Assembly (NCBI GenBank): GCA_009667805.1
Contig: CM019071.1
Coordinates: forward strand, 47,999,593 to 48,063,592
Length of the DNA: 64,000 bases
From: Leptobrachium leishanense
Taxonomy: Eukaryota > Chordata > Amphibia > Anura > Megophryidae
Direction: 5' to 3'
Shown: in pieces, positions 45,061-55,625 of the stretch
Position numbering within the stretch: position 1 is the stretch's first letter
Layout of the letters: each line of letters begins with the position of its first letter
The notes under the pieces: model-generated
Database searches by the model: none
What the model saw: the letters and a program-made list of their open reading frames with translations, nothing else
What the model was told of the DNA's origin: nothing
Translations under genes and position numbers: made by a program

Positions 45061-46264
45061 CAGGTTTACTGCTTTTATACCCTGTGTCCCTGGAGTTGCT
45101 GACCTTGAAACACATGACTATTATACCCTGTGAGCCTAGGGTAGTAATGGTAAACCTTGGCACTCCAGATGTTTCGGAACTACACGTTCCACAACGCTTA
45201 AACAAACATAAGGCTGGCAGAGCATCATGGGGCATGCAGTACAGAGATGTCTGGGGTGCCGTGGTTTGCTGTCACTGACCTAGGTGGCGCTGATCAACAT
45301 AAACATATTGCTGTGTCTCTAGCCTAGGCCGTCTCACGTCCACTTGACCCATTGAAGGTGACCTTCAGACTGTGTGTGCATGCGTTGTTCAGCCCGTGTT
45401 CCAGGTGCCCGCAGAGCTCTGTATATATATTTTCCTAACCTTGCGTTCACCCCCGCCTCCCTCCCACGGGCTACGCAATGTTTACACTCCCTGAGCCTGG
45501 CCGCTGAATATGATATTTTGGTCTGAGCCGCCCCAAGCGCAACAGGTACTACTGGTTTTACCTCCTCTGTTTCAAGGAGCAAACATTCATCATCCGTAAT
45601 CCTCTGTGCACAGCTCTGGGAATACGCTTTATTAACCCTTCTGTACGGGAAGACCGGATTATCTTTTTCTTTTTAATATTTTTTACAAATAAAATAACAA
45701 ATCTTTATTAAACGGTGAAAACCCAAAACACTGGAACTTTTATTGCTTTATTTCTCCAGGAAAGCGAAAACACGTTTTTCCATAAAACATACGAAGGAAG
45801 CCTAGGGAGCTGCATCCATAAACCCTGCCGTATCGCCAGCGGCCGGCAGCGGGGCCCGGGAGAGGCAGGGGTGGTTTTTCTCCAAGTAAATGGCTTCGGA
45901 GAGAGATTTGCATTTAGATTATTTTCTAACCGGATTCAGTAAACCCTGCTGCAATGAGTGGAAAGTGGCTGAGCATCATGGGCGATGTAGTGCAGACAAA
46001 CCAGAGAGCCAAGGTAGGCTGTGTTTTCTGTCAGGAAATATGGAGATATATATGTATAAACCCCAAGAGAGCCGTACAATAAATAATATTTATAATATAT
46101 ACATAAAATAGAAGTTACAGGTCAGAGACTGAAACACTGATCATTTCAAGCAGATACATTTTATGTGTGATGATCAAGATTGTTGCAAGATGCTCGTGCG
46201 GGCATGACGATATGTGTGTGTTCTATAAAGGGATGATACAGTGTTTGTGTATATATATATATAT
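45061..46264. other. Spacer with ACTACA/CATCATGGG repeat end
   Basis: 45148-45240 reads AAACCTTGGCACTCCAGATG, GGAACTACACGTTCC, GAGCATCATGGGGCATGCAG, a decayed copy of a dispersed vertebrate repeat whose intact form contains ACTACAACTCCCAGCATGC. A related word (GAGCATCATGGGCGATGTAG) lies near 45973. The remainder shows no recognised gene; frames of 70-87 codons lack domains. Confidence 0.4.
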
Positions 46265-46707
46265 AGATTAGGTCGGCCGTGTTAGTCCAGATGCCAAAAT
46301 CACGAGTATAGCAGTCTGTAGTGATACCTTTTTTATTGGACTAACGTTACATTTAAAGTACAAGCTTTCGAGAGGATTCCTCCCTTCCTCAGGTATAGAA
46401 GCTAACTGATCAGAATAATAGAATAAAACATAGGGACAGTCATAGGGCTCACAGTTGGGGGCGTTAGATGTAGTACATTGCCAAATGGCATGGTCAGAGG
46501 GGGAATAAAATAAAAAAAAAAAAAAAAAAAAAAAAGGGAAACCTTAATTGTCTCAGGCAAGATGCAATCATGTCCACTTCAAAGGGAATGTGAAAGGACA
46601 GAACGAAAGAAATGAGAAAAAAAAAAAAAAAAACAAAACAAACACACACAAAAAAAAAACACAACACAGTGAGTATGGGGAAGACACAAAAATAGGAATG
46701 ATGAATA

Positions 46708-47360
46708 TTACGTGACGTTATTATAGTGGGTTAAAAAACCCGAATCTATATTAAGTCCTTGTTTTATATTGTTGAAATGTGTGATCATTTTCATTTCATA
46801 TGTTTTGCGTTCCCGGTGATCTTTAAAATGTCCTTTGAGGATTTTAATTTTGAGGTTTTGGATGGAGTGGCCTGCTAGATTGAAGTGATGTCCCACTGGG
46901 GTACAATATGTGTTTTCCTGGTGGTTCCTGATGGAGTGTCTGTGCTGGTTCATCCTGAGATTTAGTTTAAGGCTGGTTTCACCAATATAGCAGCCCTTAT
47001 CACACGCCGTGCACTGGATCATATACACCACATTTGCTGACGTGCACAGGAATGATCCCTTGATGTTGTGAGTGGCGTTGTTGTGCCGCGCAGTGCTGCT
47101 GTCACATATATGTTGGCACAGTTTGCAGCGGGGTTTGTTACAGCGTTTGGTCCCATTCTGTATGTCATCCTGTTCCTGAGCGAGTTTGCTGCGGACCAGT
47201 TTTCGCCTCAGGTTTGGGGGTTGCTTGAATGCCAGTAAGGGGGGCTGTGGGAATATTTCTTTGAGCGCAGGGTCCTCTGTGACCAGTGGCTGCAGATCTT
47301 TGATGATTTTGCGAATTCCCTCTAGAGTTGGGTTGTAGGAAACAACTAGAGGGATCCGTG
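46708..47360 (-). pseudogene. Penelope GIY-YIG endonuclease region (frameshifted from RT)
   Basis: The frame is open from about 47360 to the stop at 46708. It reads IRKIIKDLQPLVTEDPALK, then the Cys cluster CNKPRCKLCQHICDS, VVYMIQC and CYIGET (GIY and YIG strands), RMNQHR, and the end LTHYNNVT. It would follow the reverse transcriptase in one polyprotein, but a frameshift at about 47360-47380, in an A-rich stretch, separates them. Residues are almost identical to the copy at 22597-23217. Confidence 0.85.
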
Positions 47361-48625
47361 TGGTGTTTTTTCTTTTCTTTGTAGCGCAACAGCTGTTCGC
47401 GCGGTGTTTTCAGGGCAGATTTGATTTTTTCAGAGATTGTCCTTTCCTTGTAGCCCTTCCGCTGGAATGATGCAGACAGTTTGCTCAGGTGTTTATCCCT
47501 GTCCCCAGTGTCCGAGCAGATTCGGTGGTACCTGATGGCCTGGCTATAGATGATGCCTTGTTTGGTGTGGTTGGGATGAAAGCTGGTGTTGTGGAGGTAG
47601 CTGGGCCTGTCTGTGGGTTTCCTGTACACAGATGAGTGCAGCGTGCCATTGGCAGCTGATATGGTACAGTCCAGGAAGCTCACACTGTGCTTGGAAAAAT
47701 CCATCTTGAGTTTGATCAATGGGTGGAACGTATTAAATGCCTTGTGAAAGTCTAGAAGGCGTTCCTCTCCTTCTGTCCATATGATGAAAATATCATCAAT
47801 GTATCGTAGATATTTGTGTGGTTTGTGAGGGTGAGTGTTCAGGAACCTCTGTTCTAGATCTGCCATGAAAAGATTGGCGTATTGTGGTGACATTTTACTA
47901 CCCATAGCGGTCCCAGTCATTTGTAGGTAGCAGTTGTTGTTGAAGCTGAAGCAGTTGTGTGTGAGAATAAATTCAATCAGCTTGGTAATAATGTCACCGC
48001 TATATTTATGTGGAGTATTGTGGGAGGAGAGAGATTGGAGACAGGCATTGATTCCATCTTTATGTGGGATGTTACTGTATAGGGATTCTACATCCATAGT
48101 AACTAATATAGTGTCGGCCGGTAGTGTCTGGATATCCCCGAGTTTGTTGAGAAAGTCTGTGGTGTCCTGTATATAACTGGCAGTGTTGGTTACTAAGGGT
48201 TTCAGGATACCCTCTATAAGGCCAGAAATAAGTTCGGTAAGTGTGTCCATACCTGTGATAATGGGCTTGTGGATTTTGGGCAGCATGTAGAACGTGCCCA
48301 TGCGAGGATTGGAAGGCACCAGATTCTCCAATTCTTGCTGTAGGTGTTTGGGGAACGACCTGATAAGTCTGACAAGTTGGGTTTTGTATTCTTTTGTTGG
48401 GTCTTCAGTCAATTTACGGTAATATTTCACATCTGACAGTTGTCTGTCACCTTCTGCCATGTAGTCTTGGATGTTCATGACCACTACTGATCCCCCTTTG
48501 TCAGCTGGCTTGATGATGATGTTGTTGTTGCTGGACAGATTTTTTAGGGCCATCCTTTCTGCAGGTGAGAGGTTCGGTGGTATTTTTTTCTGCTGCTGTG
48601 TGGTAACCAGGGATGTCACTCTCAT
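47165..48625 (-). CDS. Penelope-like reverse transcriptase (partial)
   Basis: 486-codon frame. IIIKPADKGGSVVVM (about residues 36-50) and GTFYMLPKIHKP (109-120) are the conserved N-terminal blocks. VTMDVESLYSNIPH is motif A, GTAMGSKMSPQYANLF motif B and LRYIDDIFIIW motif C with catalytic YIDD; YRKPTDRPSYLH is the family-specific thumb motif. A few residues normally found after PKIHKP seem to be missing. Roughly the last 50 residues (from HHTDPSS) are out of frame relative to the endonuclease. The first Met is internal: coding homology continues upstream in another frame. The RT core itself is uninterrupted. Confidence 0.88.
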   Translation of the reverse strand: MRVTSLVTTQQQKKIPPNLSPAERMALKNLSSNNNIIIKPADKGGSVVVMNIQDYMAEGDRQLSDVKYYRKLTEDPTKEYKTQLVRLIRSFPKHLQQELENLVPSNPRMGTFYMLPKIHKPIITGMDTLTELISGLIEGILKPLVTNTASYIQDTTDFLNKLGDIQTLPADTILVTMDVESLYSNIPHKDGINACLQSLSSHNTPHKYSGDIITKLIEFILTHNCFSFNNNCYLQMTGTAMGSKMSPQYANLFMADLEQRFLNTHPHKPHKYLRYIDDIFIIWTEGEERLLDFHKAFNTFHPLIKLKMDFSKHSVSFLDCTISAANGTLHSSVYRKPTDRPSYLHNTSFHPNHTKQGIIYSQAIRYHRICSDTGDRDKHLSKLSASFQRKGYKERTISEKIKSALKTPREQLLRYKEKKKHHTDPSSCFLQPNSRGNSQNHQRSAATGHRGPCAQRNIPTAPLTGIQATPKPEAKTGPQQTRSGTG

Positions 48626-49270
48626 GCGGAATTTTTCAATATAGTTGTCTAATTGTCATTGCGTCCTGCTGCAGGTGTGAAATCTTGGTTCCTAGCTTTC
48701 CCTCTGTTGTTCATGGTAGAAATATTGTCATTTTTGTCAAAGAAGAACTCTTTAAGTCTCAGTCTTCTAAAGAACTCCTCCAAGTCGGAGTATAGTTGGA
48801 TGTGGTCCAGTTTGGTGCTGGGACAAAAAGTTAGTCCTTTGGACAGGACTGCTTTTTCGGGTATGGACAGTACATGATCGGAGAGGTTAACAATCTCAGA
48901 ATAGTCTGTGGGGGTTCACTGATGCCAGCAATGTCAATCTTGCCAGAGATTGCGGTATGAGTGGTGGCGATCCGATCAGTGTCATTATCGATGTAATCAA
49001 TGGATCTTTTGTGCCGGACGTCTTTGTGCATAAAATTGCCATCTCTATGTGCTAAGAGTCCTGCGAGTTTCTTCTTTTTCTTGTTGATTAGCTTTTGTTG
49101 TTCCTTTTTGTAGAGGCATTCCATTTCAGTTTTCATATCTTTGGCTCTTAATGGGATTTGTTGTAGGTTGACCAGTAAAGATATTTTCCGCCCAATTATT
49201 TTTTGCTTTTTGTCATAAAGTAAGTGAATTAAGTGGTTCCGCAGCTTCTCGCTGGTGCGTTTGCAGATGT
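48626..49270 (-). pseudogene. Penelope N-terminal region, frameshifted
   Basis: A frame at 48831-49270 contains LIHLLYDKKQKIIGRKISLL, KKEQQKLINKKKKKLAG and PQTILRLLTSP. A second stretch (48640-48835) reads KLDHIQLYSDLEEFFRRLRL and KEFFFDKNDN. These match, in content and order, the poorly conserved region upstream of the reverse transcriptase in Penelope elements. At least two frame changes separate them from the RT frame. The most upstream residues come from a (TA)n tract and are not part of the protein. Confidence 0.7.
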
Positions 49271-49290
49271 TTATATATATATATATATAT

Positions 49291-49409
49291 GTATGTATGT
49301 AATATCGAAGCACTCAACGACTTCATAAAATCTTTTATTCCTTCTAATTATACATACATATACAGATGTTTTAGCTTCAAACCAAGCCTTGATAACAGTG
49401 TGTGTGTGT
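49291..49409. mobile_element. Retroelement tail (AAGCCTTGATAAC type)
   Basis: AGCACTCAACGACTTCATAA, AATCTTTTATTCC, TTTTAGCTTCAAACCAAGCC, TTGATAAC, then (GT)n. This resembles a decayed copy of the tails with TTTCGGCT...GCCTTTGTCAA associated with Penelope-type elements (compare 22000-22190). Confidence 0.4.
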
Positions 49410-49748
49410 ATATATAACAAAACAGGAGGAGAGCACACCAAACATATTCAAACAATACAAAAGAAACCACAACAGCAGCTAAATTCATCTAGACATAGAG
49501 ATTTACCAGACTTAACCCTTTACATGCTTACAAACATTTTTTAACCCCTTCAAAGACACTGCAGTTCTTAACCCTTACATAGATTCAATGCTGAGCTCTG
49601 TTGAACAATGTAAGGGTTAAGAACTGCAGTGTCTTTGAAGGGGTTAAGTCTGGTAAACTCTATGTCTAGATGAATTTAGCTGCTGTTGTGGTTTCTTTTG
49701 TATTGTTTGAATATGTTTAGTGTGCTCTCCTCCTGTTTTGTTATATAT
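49410..49748. mobile_element. Large palindromic (foldback) element, ~339 bp
   Basis: The left arm ATATATAACAAAACAGGAGG AGAGCACACC... is mirrored by ...GTGTGCTCTCCTCC TGTTTTGTTATATAT. Inner parts pair as AAAGACACTGCAGTTCTTAA / TTAAGAACTGCAGTGTCTTT. The left arm has about 30 bp (TTTACATGCTTACAAACATT) absent from the right arm. TA-rich flanks. No coding. Confidence 0.85.
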
Positions 49749-49838
49749 CATGTCTTGAGATACACCCGCACTGAAAGCGTAGTTAAGGTTGAGTGCTGCC
49801 CCTCTCGTGTAATTATATATATATATGTGTATATATTT

Positions 49839-49912
49839 ACCCAGGACAGACTTGAAAACGAGAGAAATCTCAATGTATCCTTCCTGGTAAAATCCTATAT
49901 AAATAAATATAT
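49839..49912 (+). mobile_element. LINE/SINE tail fragment (AAATCTCAATGTATC family)
   Basis: ACCCAGGACAGACTTGAAAA, CGAGAGAAATCTCAATGTAT, CCTTCCTGGTAAAATCC, then ATAAATAAATAT. The cleanest of four copies in the window. Confidence 0.7.
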
Positions 49913-50040
49913 GTGGATAGATATATACATATACATACACACACTCCCCAGCAGGCACTGGCCTTTATAGGCTGTCATGGTGGGACACACCCGGGAACAG
50001 CGAGGGGTGCATACCCAGGAGAGTAGTCAGCTCTCCATAT

Positions 50041-50106
50041 GTATAATACAAACCACAGGGGGTTACACTCAACCTAAACTCACAACATAAGTGGTTTGTA
50101 TTATAT
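50041..50106. repeat. 15-bp hairpin arms TATAATACAAACCAC / GTGGTTTGTATTATA
   Basis: TATAATACAAACCAC at about 50041-50055 is mirrored at about 50092-50106. The loop carries GGTTACACTCAACCT, also present near 25796 in single copy. Confidence 0.75.
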
Positions 50107-50198
50107 ATGTGTGTGTATCTCTGATCGTGTGTGTGTGTATATGTTTATTTGTATGCATGTGTGTGTATATACAGGTGAAACTCAAAAAATTAGAATAT

Positions 50199-50974
50199 TG
50201 TTGGAACAGATCTCTGTGCCCGGACAGGGTCACATCTGCCAAATGCCGCTTCCTCGCTGGACACCCAGTTTCTCCTCGTAACTCTCACACCTTTCTCTAG
50301 TACCTTAGCCGCAGCTTAAGGCCCGGTGCATGTAGAGAGCCTGGCTAGCACCCCCAGAAATAAGCCGAAGCTGTAGACCTGGAGCCTTTCCTTGGCACAG
50401 CGGGCAGAAAATTCCTGGTACCCCAAATCATGAGTCGTGACTTCAAGCTTGGTCAGAATAGGTCTGACTGTTTATTACACATGCACAGAGATACACAGGC
50501 AAGAACAACCCCCTCCATGCTTACACCCAACAGATAACATCACAGACACAGTCAACCACTAACGTCATTTGCATACAATCAAGCAGATAGCTGCACAGGA
50601 CCTTCAAACACTGGACAATGGAATTTCCTAGGAGGAGAAGGGGGGGGAGGGAGAAGGCAGGTAAAACAAAAGGAATTTCTTACAGAGAGAACTTACACAA
50701 TAGAGAGGGCAGGTACTAATACAGAGATCTCACTATACAGAGAAAAGGTTAGATAATGGAGGGAATGTACGCAATAAACACAACAAGAGACTATACAATA
50801 AATACACAAGGGAATAACCCACAGACATCAGAAATATTTAGTTACTGGCAGATATATATAAAACAATGAAAACCAAATATATTTTAAAGGTCCACCAGTT
50901 CCCCAATAATCTCTTTCACGGGCCATAGTCTTTGGGCAGGAGGCCATCGCACAGGGACAGCGTGTTCTCTCACA
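50199..50974. mobile_element. 776-bp insertion inside the Tc1 left terminal repeat
   Basis: Sequence between GAATAT (50198) and ATCGTGCAAAAG (50975) is absent from the opposite terminal repeat, which defines the insertion exactly. It begins TGTTGGAACAGATC and ends TTCTCTCACA, so it has the TG...CA ends of a long terminal repeat and contains GCAATAAAC near 50773. A clear 4-6 bp target duplication is not visible. It may be a solo LTR; the family is unknown. Confidence 0.5.
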
Positions 50975-51274
50975 ATCGTGCAAAAGTTCATTTATTTCAG
51001 TAATGCAACTTAAAAGGTGAAACTAATATATGAGACTCATTACATGCAAAGCAAGATCGATCAAGCCGTGATTTGTCATAATTGTGATGATTATGGTTAC
51101 AGCTCATGAAAACCCCAAATCCACAATCTCAGAAAATGAGAATATTGTGAAAAGGTGCAATATATTCTAGGCTCAAAGTGTCCCACTCTAATCCGCTAAT
51201 TAAGCCATAACACCTGCAAAGGGTTCCTGAGCCTTTAAATGGTCTCTCAGTCTGGTTAAGTAGGAATCACGATC

Positions 51275-52233
51275 ATGGGAAAGACTGCTGACCTGACAGT
51301 TGTGCAGAAAACCATCATTGACCCCTCCATAAGGAGGGAAAGCCTCAAAAGGTCATTGCAAAAGATGTTCCCAAAGTGCTGTATCAAAGCACATTAATAG
51401 AAAGTTATGTGGAAGAAAAAGGTGCACAAGCAGCAGGGATGACCACAGCCTGGAGAAGATTGTCAGGAAAAGGCCATTCAAAAGTGTTGGGGACTTTCAC
51501 AAGGAGTGGACTGAGGCTGGAGTCAGTGCATCAAGAGCCACCACACACAGACGGATCCTGGACATGGGCTTCAAATGTCGTATTCCTCTTGTCAAGCCGC
51601 TCCTGAACAACAGACAACGTCATACAGACCTGGTCTGTTGCTCAGCGGCTCCAAAGTCCTCTTTTCTGATGAGAACAACTTTTGCATCTCATTTGGAAAC
51701 CAAGGAACCAGAGTATGGAGGAAGAATGGAGAGGCACACACTGCAAGATGCTTGAAGTCCAGTGTGAAGTTTCCACAGTCTGTGTTGATTTGAGGAGCCA
51801 TGTCATCTGCTGGTGTTGGTCCACTGTACTTCTTTAAATCCAGAGTCAGCACAGCCGTCTACCAGGAGATTTTGGAGCACTTCATGCTTCCTTCCGCAGA
51901 GTCGCAGACGAGCTTTATGGGGATGCTGACTTCATTTTCCAGTAGGACTTGGCACCTGCCCACACTGCCAAAAGCACCAAAACCTGGTTCAATGACCGTG
52001 GGATTACTGTGCTTGATTGGCCAGCAATCTCGCCTGACCTGAACCCCATAGAGAGTCTATGCCAAGAGAAAGATGAGAGACATGAGACCGAACAATGCAG
52101 AAGAGCTGAAGGCCACTATTGACGTATCCTGGTCTTCCATAACACCTCAGCAGTGCCACAGGCTGATAGCTTCCATGCCACATTGCCGCATTGAGGCAGG
52201 AATTGCTGCAAAAGGGGCCCAAACCAAGCACTG
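51275..52233 (+). pseudogene. Tc1-like transposase, multiply disrupted
   Basis: It starts MGKTADLTVVQKTIIDPSIR (first helix-turn-helix region) and falls into stops near 51390. Later frames restore KVLFSDENNFCISF (first catalytic Asp in FSDEN), GAMSSAGVGPLYF, then a stop exactly before the second Asp in DLAPAHT (TAG at 51943-51945), and SPDLNPIESL with the catalytic Glu. Frameshifts and at least four stops are present. The length (about 320 codons) equals a normal Tc1 transposase, so decay is by point changes rather than deletion. Confidence 0.9.
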
Positions 52234-52507
52234 AGTACATCTGCAGTTTATACTTCTCAGAGGTCCCATATTGTTCTATGTACAATCCATGTTTTATTGA
52301 TTCCCTGGAATATTCTCATTTTCTGAGATTGTGGATTTGGGGTTTTCATGAGCTGTAACCCATAATCATCACAATTATGACAAATCACGGCTTGATCTAT
52401 CTTGCTTTGCATCTAATGACTCTCATATATTACTTTCACCTTTTAAGTTGCATTACTGAAATAAATGAACTTTTGCACCATATTCTAATTTTTCGAGTTT
52501 CATCTGT

Positions 52508-52595
52508 GTATATATATCTGTGTATATATATCTGTTTATGTGTGTGTGTGTATATATATCTGTTTATGTGTGTGTGTGTGTGTATATATATCGGT
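52508..52595. repeat. (TGTG/TATA) compound microsatellite
   Basis: TGTATATATATCTGTGTATA and TGTTTATGTGTGTGTGTG repeated; abuts the right end of the Tc1. Confidence 0.85.
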
Positions 52596-53369
52596 GTGTC
52601 AAGCTCTGCTTTATTACATGAAGTGACCTCATCCAGTGACTAATTTTATTTATCTGGATTCGTTCATCAGATCTCTGATTTCTGTTGTGCCCGTCCCGTC
52701 GTCCTCGCGGTCACCTTGGCTGATCACCGTTTACATATTATGTCGTGAAATGTCTGAAGCAGCCGCTGACTGTCACTGGGTCCTCTCTGTTTCTCTCTTT
52801 ATTGTACCAGAGCTTTTAAGCTCAGATCTGCCGTGTATACACCTCAGATGTTTCAGAACTTCATTTCCCATGGTGCCCAGCTTTCTACAGGGCTCTTCAA
52901 TAGCCCAAGTCCTAGCCCATACTTACCTTGTTTGCTGTGCCAGTGCTTTCACAAGGATGCCGATGCCCCTGACAGGTCTTTATTCTACTAAGCACATTTC
53001 TTTCTTTTTTTTGGGGGGGGGGCATTTCTTTGAAGCATGGGATGATGTGTAATTAAGCATTGACTATAGAGTAAAATAGTAATTTTGCAGAGATTGTTTT
53101 AGTCTTTTAATTCTCAAAATAACAATGTAAATTTGCTTATTTTTAATGTGTCAAGTATCGATTTATCCTTTACAGAAATCTCACTGGGATAAAATGTTCT
53201 AAACTATAGTTGGTGTCCCTTATCTGGCACAATGTCACATGGGGTCTGCATTATCAGCATATAGGCAGAAATGGCCTTTGTGGCAGTAAATGTGCTGCAG
53301 ACAGATAATAAAATGGTGAGATCTCCTGCTTATGGGGGTTTGTAGTGATCAGAATGAGATTATTAGCAA
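52596..53369. other. Spacer, no gene recognised
   Basis: Low-repeat sequence. TTCAGAACTTCATTTCCCAT near 52853 is a decayed ACTACA/CCCAT-type repeat end. A G9 run lies at 53013. A 138-codon frame (52636-53052) has no recognised domain. Confidence 0.35.
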
Positions 53370-54692
53370 TGCAATATCTGTATGTGCTGCATAATGCCTG
53401 TGTATGGCAATTACAGCGACACCTTGTATCTGTATGTGCTGCATAATGCCTGTGTGTGGCAATTACAGCGACACCTTGTATCTGTATGTGCTGCATAATG
53501 CCTGTGTATGGCAATTACAGCGACACCTTGTATCTGTATGTGCTGCATAATGCCGGTGTATGGCAATTACAGCGACACCTTGGATCTGTATGTGCTGCAT
53601 AATGCCTGTGTATGGCAATTACAGTGACACCTTGTATCTGTATGTGCTGCATAATGCCTGTGTATGGCAATTACAGCAACACTTTGTATCTGTATGTGCT
53701 GCATAATGCCTGTGTAAGGCAATTACAGCAACACTTAGGCATTATGCAGCACATACATATACTGTGTGTGGCAATTACAGCGACACCTTGTATCTGTATG
53801 TGCCGCATAATGCCAGTGTGTGGCAATTACAGCGACACCTTGTATCTGTATGTGCCGCATAATGCCGGTGTATGGCAATTACAGCAACACCTTGTATCTG
53901 TATGTGCTGCATAATGCCTGTGTATGGCAATTACAGCGACACCTTGTATCTGTATGTGCTGCATAATGCCTGTGTATGGCAATTACAGCGACACTTGTTA
54001 TCTGTATGTGCTGCATAATGCCTGTGTGTGGAAATTACAGCAACACCTTGTATCTGTATGTGCCGCATAATGCCTGTGTATGGCAATTACAGCAACACCT
54101 TGTATCTGTATGTGCCGCATAATGCCTGTGTGTGGCAATTACAGCAACACCTTGTATCTGTATGTGCTGCATAATGCCGGTGTGTGGAAATTACAGCAAC
54201 ACCTTGTATCTGTATGTGCCGCATAATGCCTGTGTATGGCAATTACAGCAACACCTTGTATCTGTATGTGCCGCATAATGCCTGTGTATGGCAATTACAG
54301 CAACACCTTGTATCTGTATGTGCCGCATAATGCCTGTGTATGGCTATTACAGCAACACCTTGTATCTGTATGTGCTGCATAATGCCGGTGTGTGGAAATT
54401 ACAGCAACACCTTGTATCTGTATGTGCCGCATAATGCCTGTGTATGGCAATTACAGCAACACCTTGTATCTGTATGTGCCGCATAATGCCTGTGTATGGC
54501 TATTACAGCAACACCTTGTATCTGTATGTGCTGCATATTGCCTGTGTATGACAATTACAGCAACACCTTGTATCTGTATGTGCTGCATAATGCCTGTGTA
54601 TGACAATTACAGCAACACCTTGTATCTGTTTGTGCTGCATAATGCTTGTGTATGGCAATTACAGCAACACTTGGTATCTGTATGTGCTACAT
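53370..54692. repeat. 52-bp minisatellite (TGCATAATGCCTGTGTATGG core) with a micro-inversion
   Basis: About 25 units: GCATAATGCCTGTGTATGGC, AATTACAGCAACACCTTG, TATCTGTATGTGCT. Variants are AGCGACACC versus AGCAACACC (left versus right halves), GTGCCGC versus GTGCTGC, and TGGAAATTAC. At 53737-53759 a piece is inverted (see below). Open frames are artefacts. Confidence 0.96.
53737..53759 (-). repeat. Inverted piece of the 52-bp unit
   Basis: AGGCATTATGCAGCACATAC ATA is the reverse complement of TATGTATGTGCTGCATAATG CCT, the joint of two neighbouring units. Normal orientation resumes with TGTGTGTGGCAATTACAGCG. Confidence 0.9.
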
Positions 54693-55625
54693 AATTTTTT
54701 ATTTTTTATTATCGCTTTTAATTGTATTACACTGCAAAACACAGTATACACATTTTCAGTAGTGAAAGGGTTAAGGAAGTGTGGTTAATATCCTGAAGCC
54801 TTAGAGCTGTAAAGGGGTCCCACTGGCTGATCTTACGTTCAGACCCGTTCTTTTGGCCTGTCCCAGACGCTTGATTCTTCCTGCGACGCTTGCTGGGAAT
54901 GGTCCTGTGTATTACAGAGCGACGCGGCCGCACAGGATAGTAAGGGTTAACCGTTGATCTTTTCCAACCACTTGGCACCTCTACGCTGGCTGCTATCTTT
55001 TGGATCAGCGGCAGCCTTTGGTATATTGAACACGGATGCCATCAGAGGCACTCAGAGGGTTAACCTCCCTCCGCATGGTGTGACGTCACCCGTCCGTCCG
55101 TCCGTCCGTCTGTACGTCTGTACAGGGCTCCTTGATGGCTTCTAGAAAAGTCATTGTTTGTTAATCAAACAAGCGCAGGCCAAGAGTTTGTTAGATGTGT
55201 GGGTTCCCACTCCCTGTGCCCTGACCTCCCCCTCCGTACAGGAGCCCGCGCTGGCCTCATTTCCTGCAGGAAAGGCCTTCCCCGAATAATAGGGCAATTG
55301 TGCGACCCACTCCCTGAACCAGACGGGTCCTGGGTATCTGCCAATGGAAGCCGCCTCATTAAGTCACCCGCAGCCCACTCACTGCTCGCTAAGTATTCCG
55401 CCGTTTGATGAAACGGAGAAAGGTTAATTGTTACTCAATTATCACCAAATCGATTGCATATTTTATGATTCAGAAAGCAGCTGCAACCAGGGGGAAACAT
55501 AACCTTCAAATAACCGTGTGCAGAAAATCCTAATCCGCTTATCATGTGTCTGCAAACCCAACACAAACCGCGAGAAAACTGGCAACGGGGAGTGTGTGAT
55601 GTCACACAGGGGCGGCTCCACCATG
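54693..55625. other. Spacer, no gene recognised
   Basis: Moderately CpG-containing sequence. A GTCC tetranucleotide run (CCGTCCGTCCGTCCGTCTGT) lies at about 55089-55110. Frames of 63-84 codons show no known domain. Confidence 0.35.

Larger units (their letters stand above)
46265..49290 (-). mobile_element. Longest Penelope-like element copy (Neptune/Poseidon type)
   Basis: On the minus strand it runs from an N-terminal coding region (49270) through reverse transcriptase and GIY-YIG endonuclease to a 3' region ending CACGAGTATAGCAGTCTGTA inverted and GGCCGACCTAATC at 46265. The 3' region is about 440 bp and has a 32-nt A-run (about 46505). It is more than 95 percent alike, by eye, to the matching part of 22241-23590. 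Coding is broken by at least two frameshifts. The 5' end fades into a (TA)n tract. Confidence 0.9.
50171..52507 (+). mobile_element. Tc1-like transposon with ~200-bp terminal inverted repeats
   Basis: Left end ACAGGTGAAACTCAAAAAAT TAGAATAT; the right end reads ACAGATGAAACTCGAAAAAT TAGAATATGG on the other strand; both are bounded by TA. The repeats extend inward about 200 bp (GTGCAAAAGTTCATTTATTT ... CAAATCCACAATCTCAG), much longer than in classic Tc1. This TIR type is widespread in fish, frogs and lampreys. The left repeat is split by a 776-bp insertion. The transposase is defective. Confidence 0.92.

Noticed and set aside
49533..49660. TTAACCC words as possible telomeric repeats
   Set aside because: Not tandem TTAGGG; they are part of a palindromic element. 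No telomere array is present in the window.
53370..54692. Possible CRISPR-like array
   Set aside because: Units are contiguous with no unique spacers, and the genome is eukaryotic.
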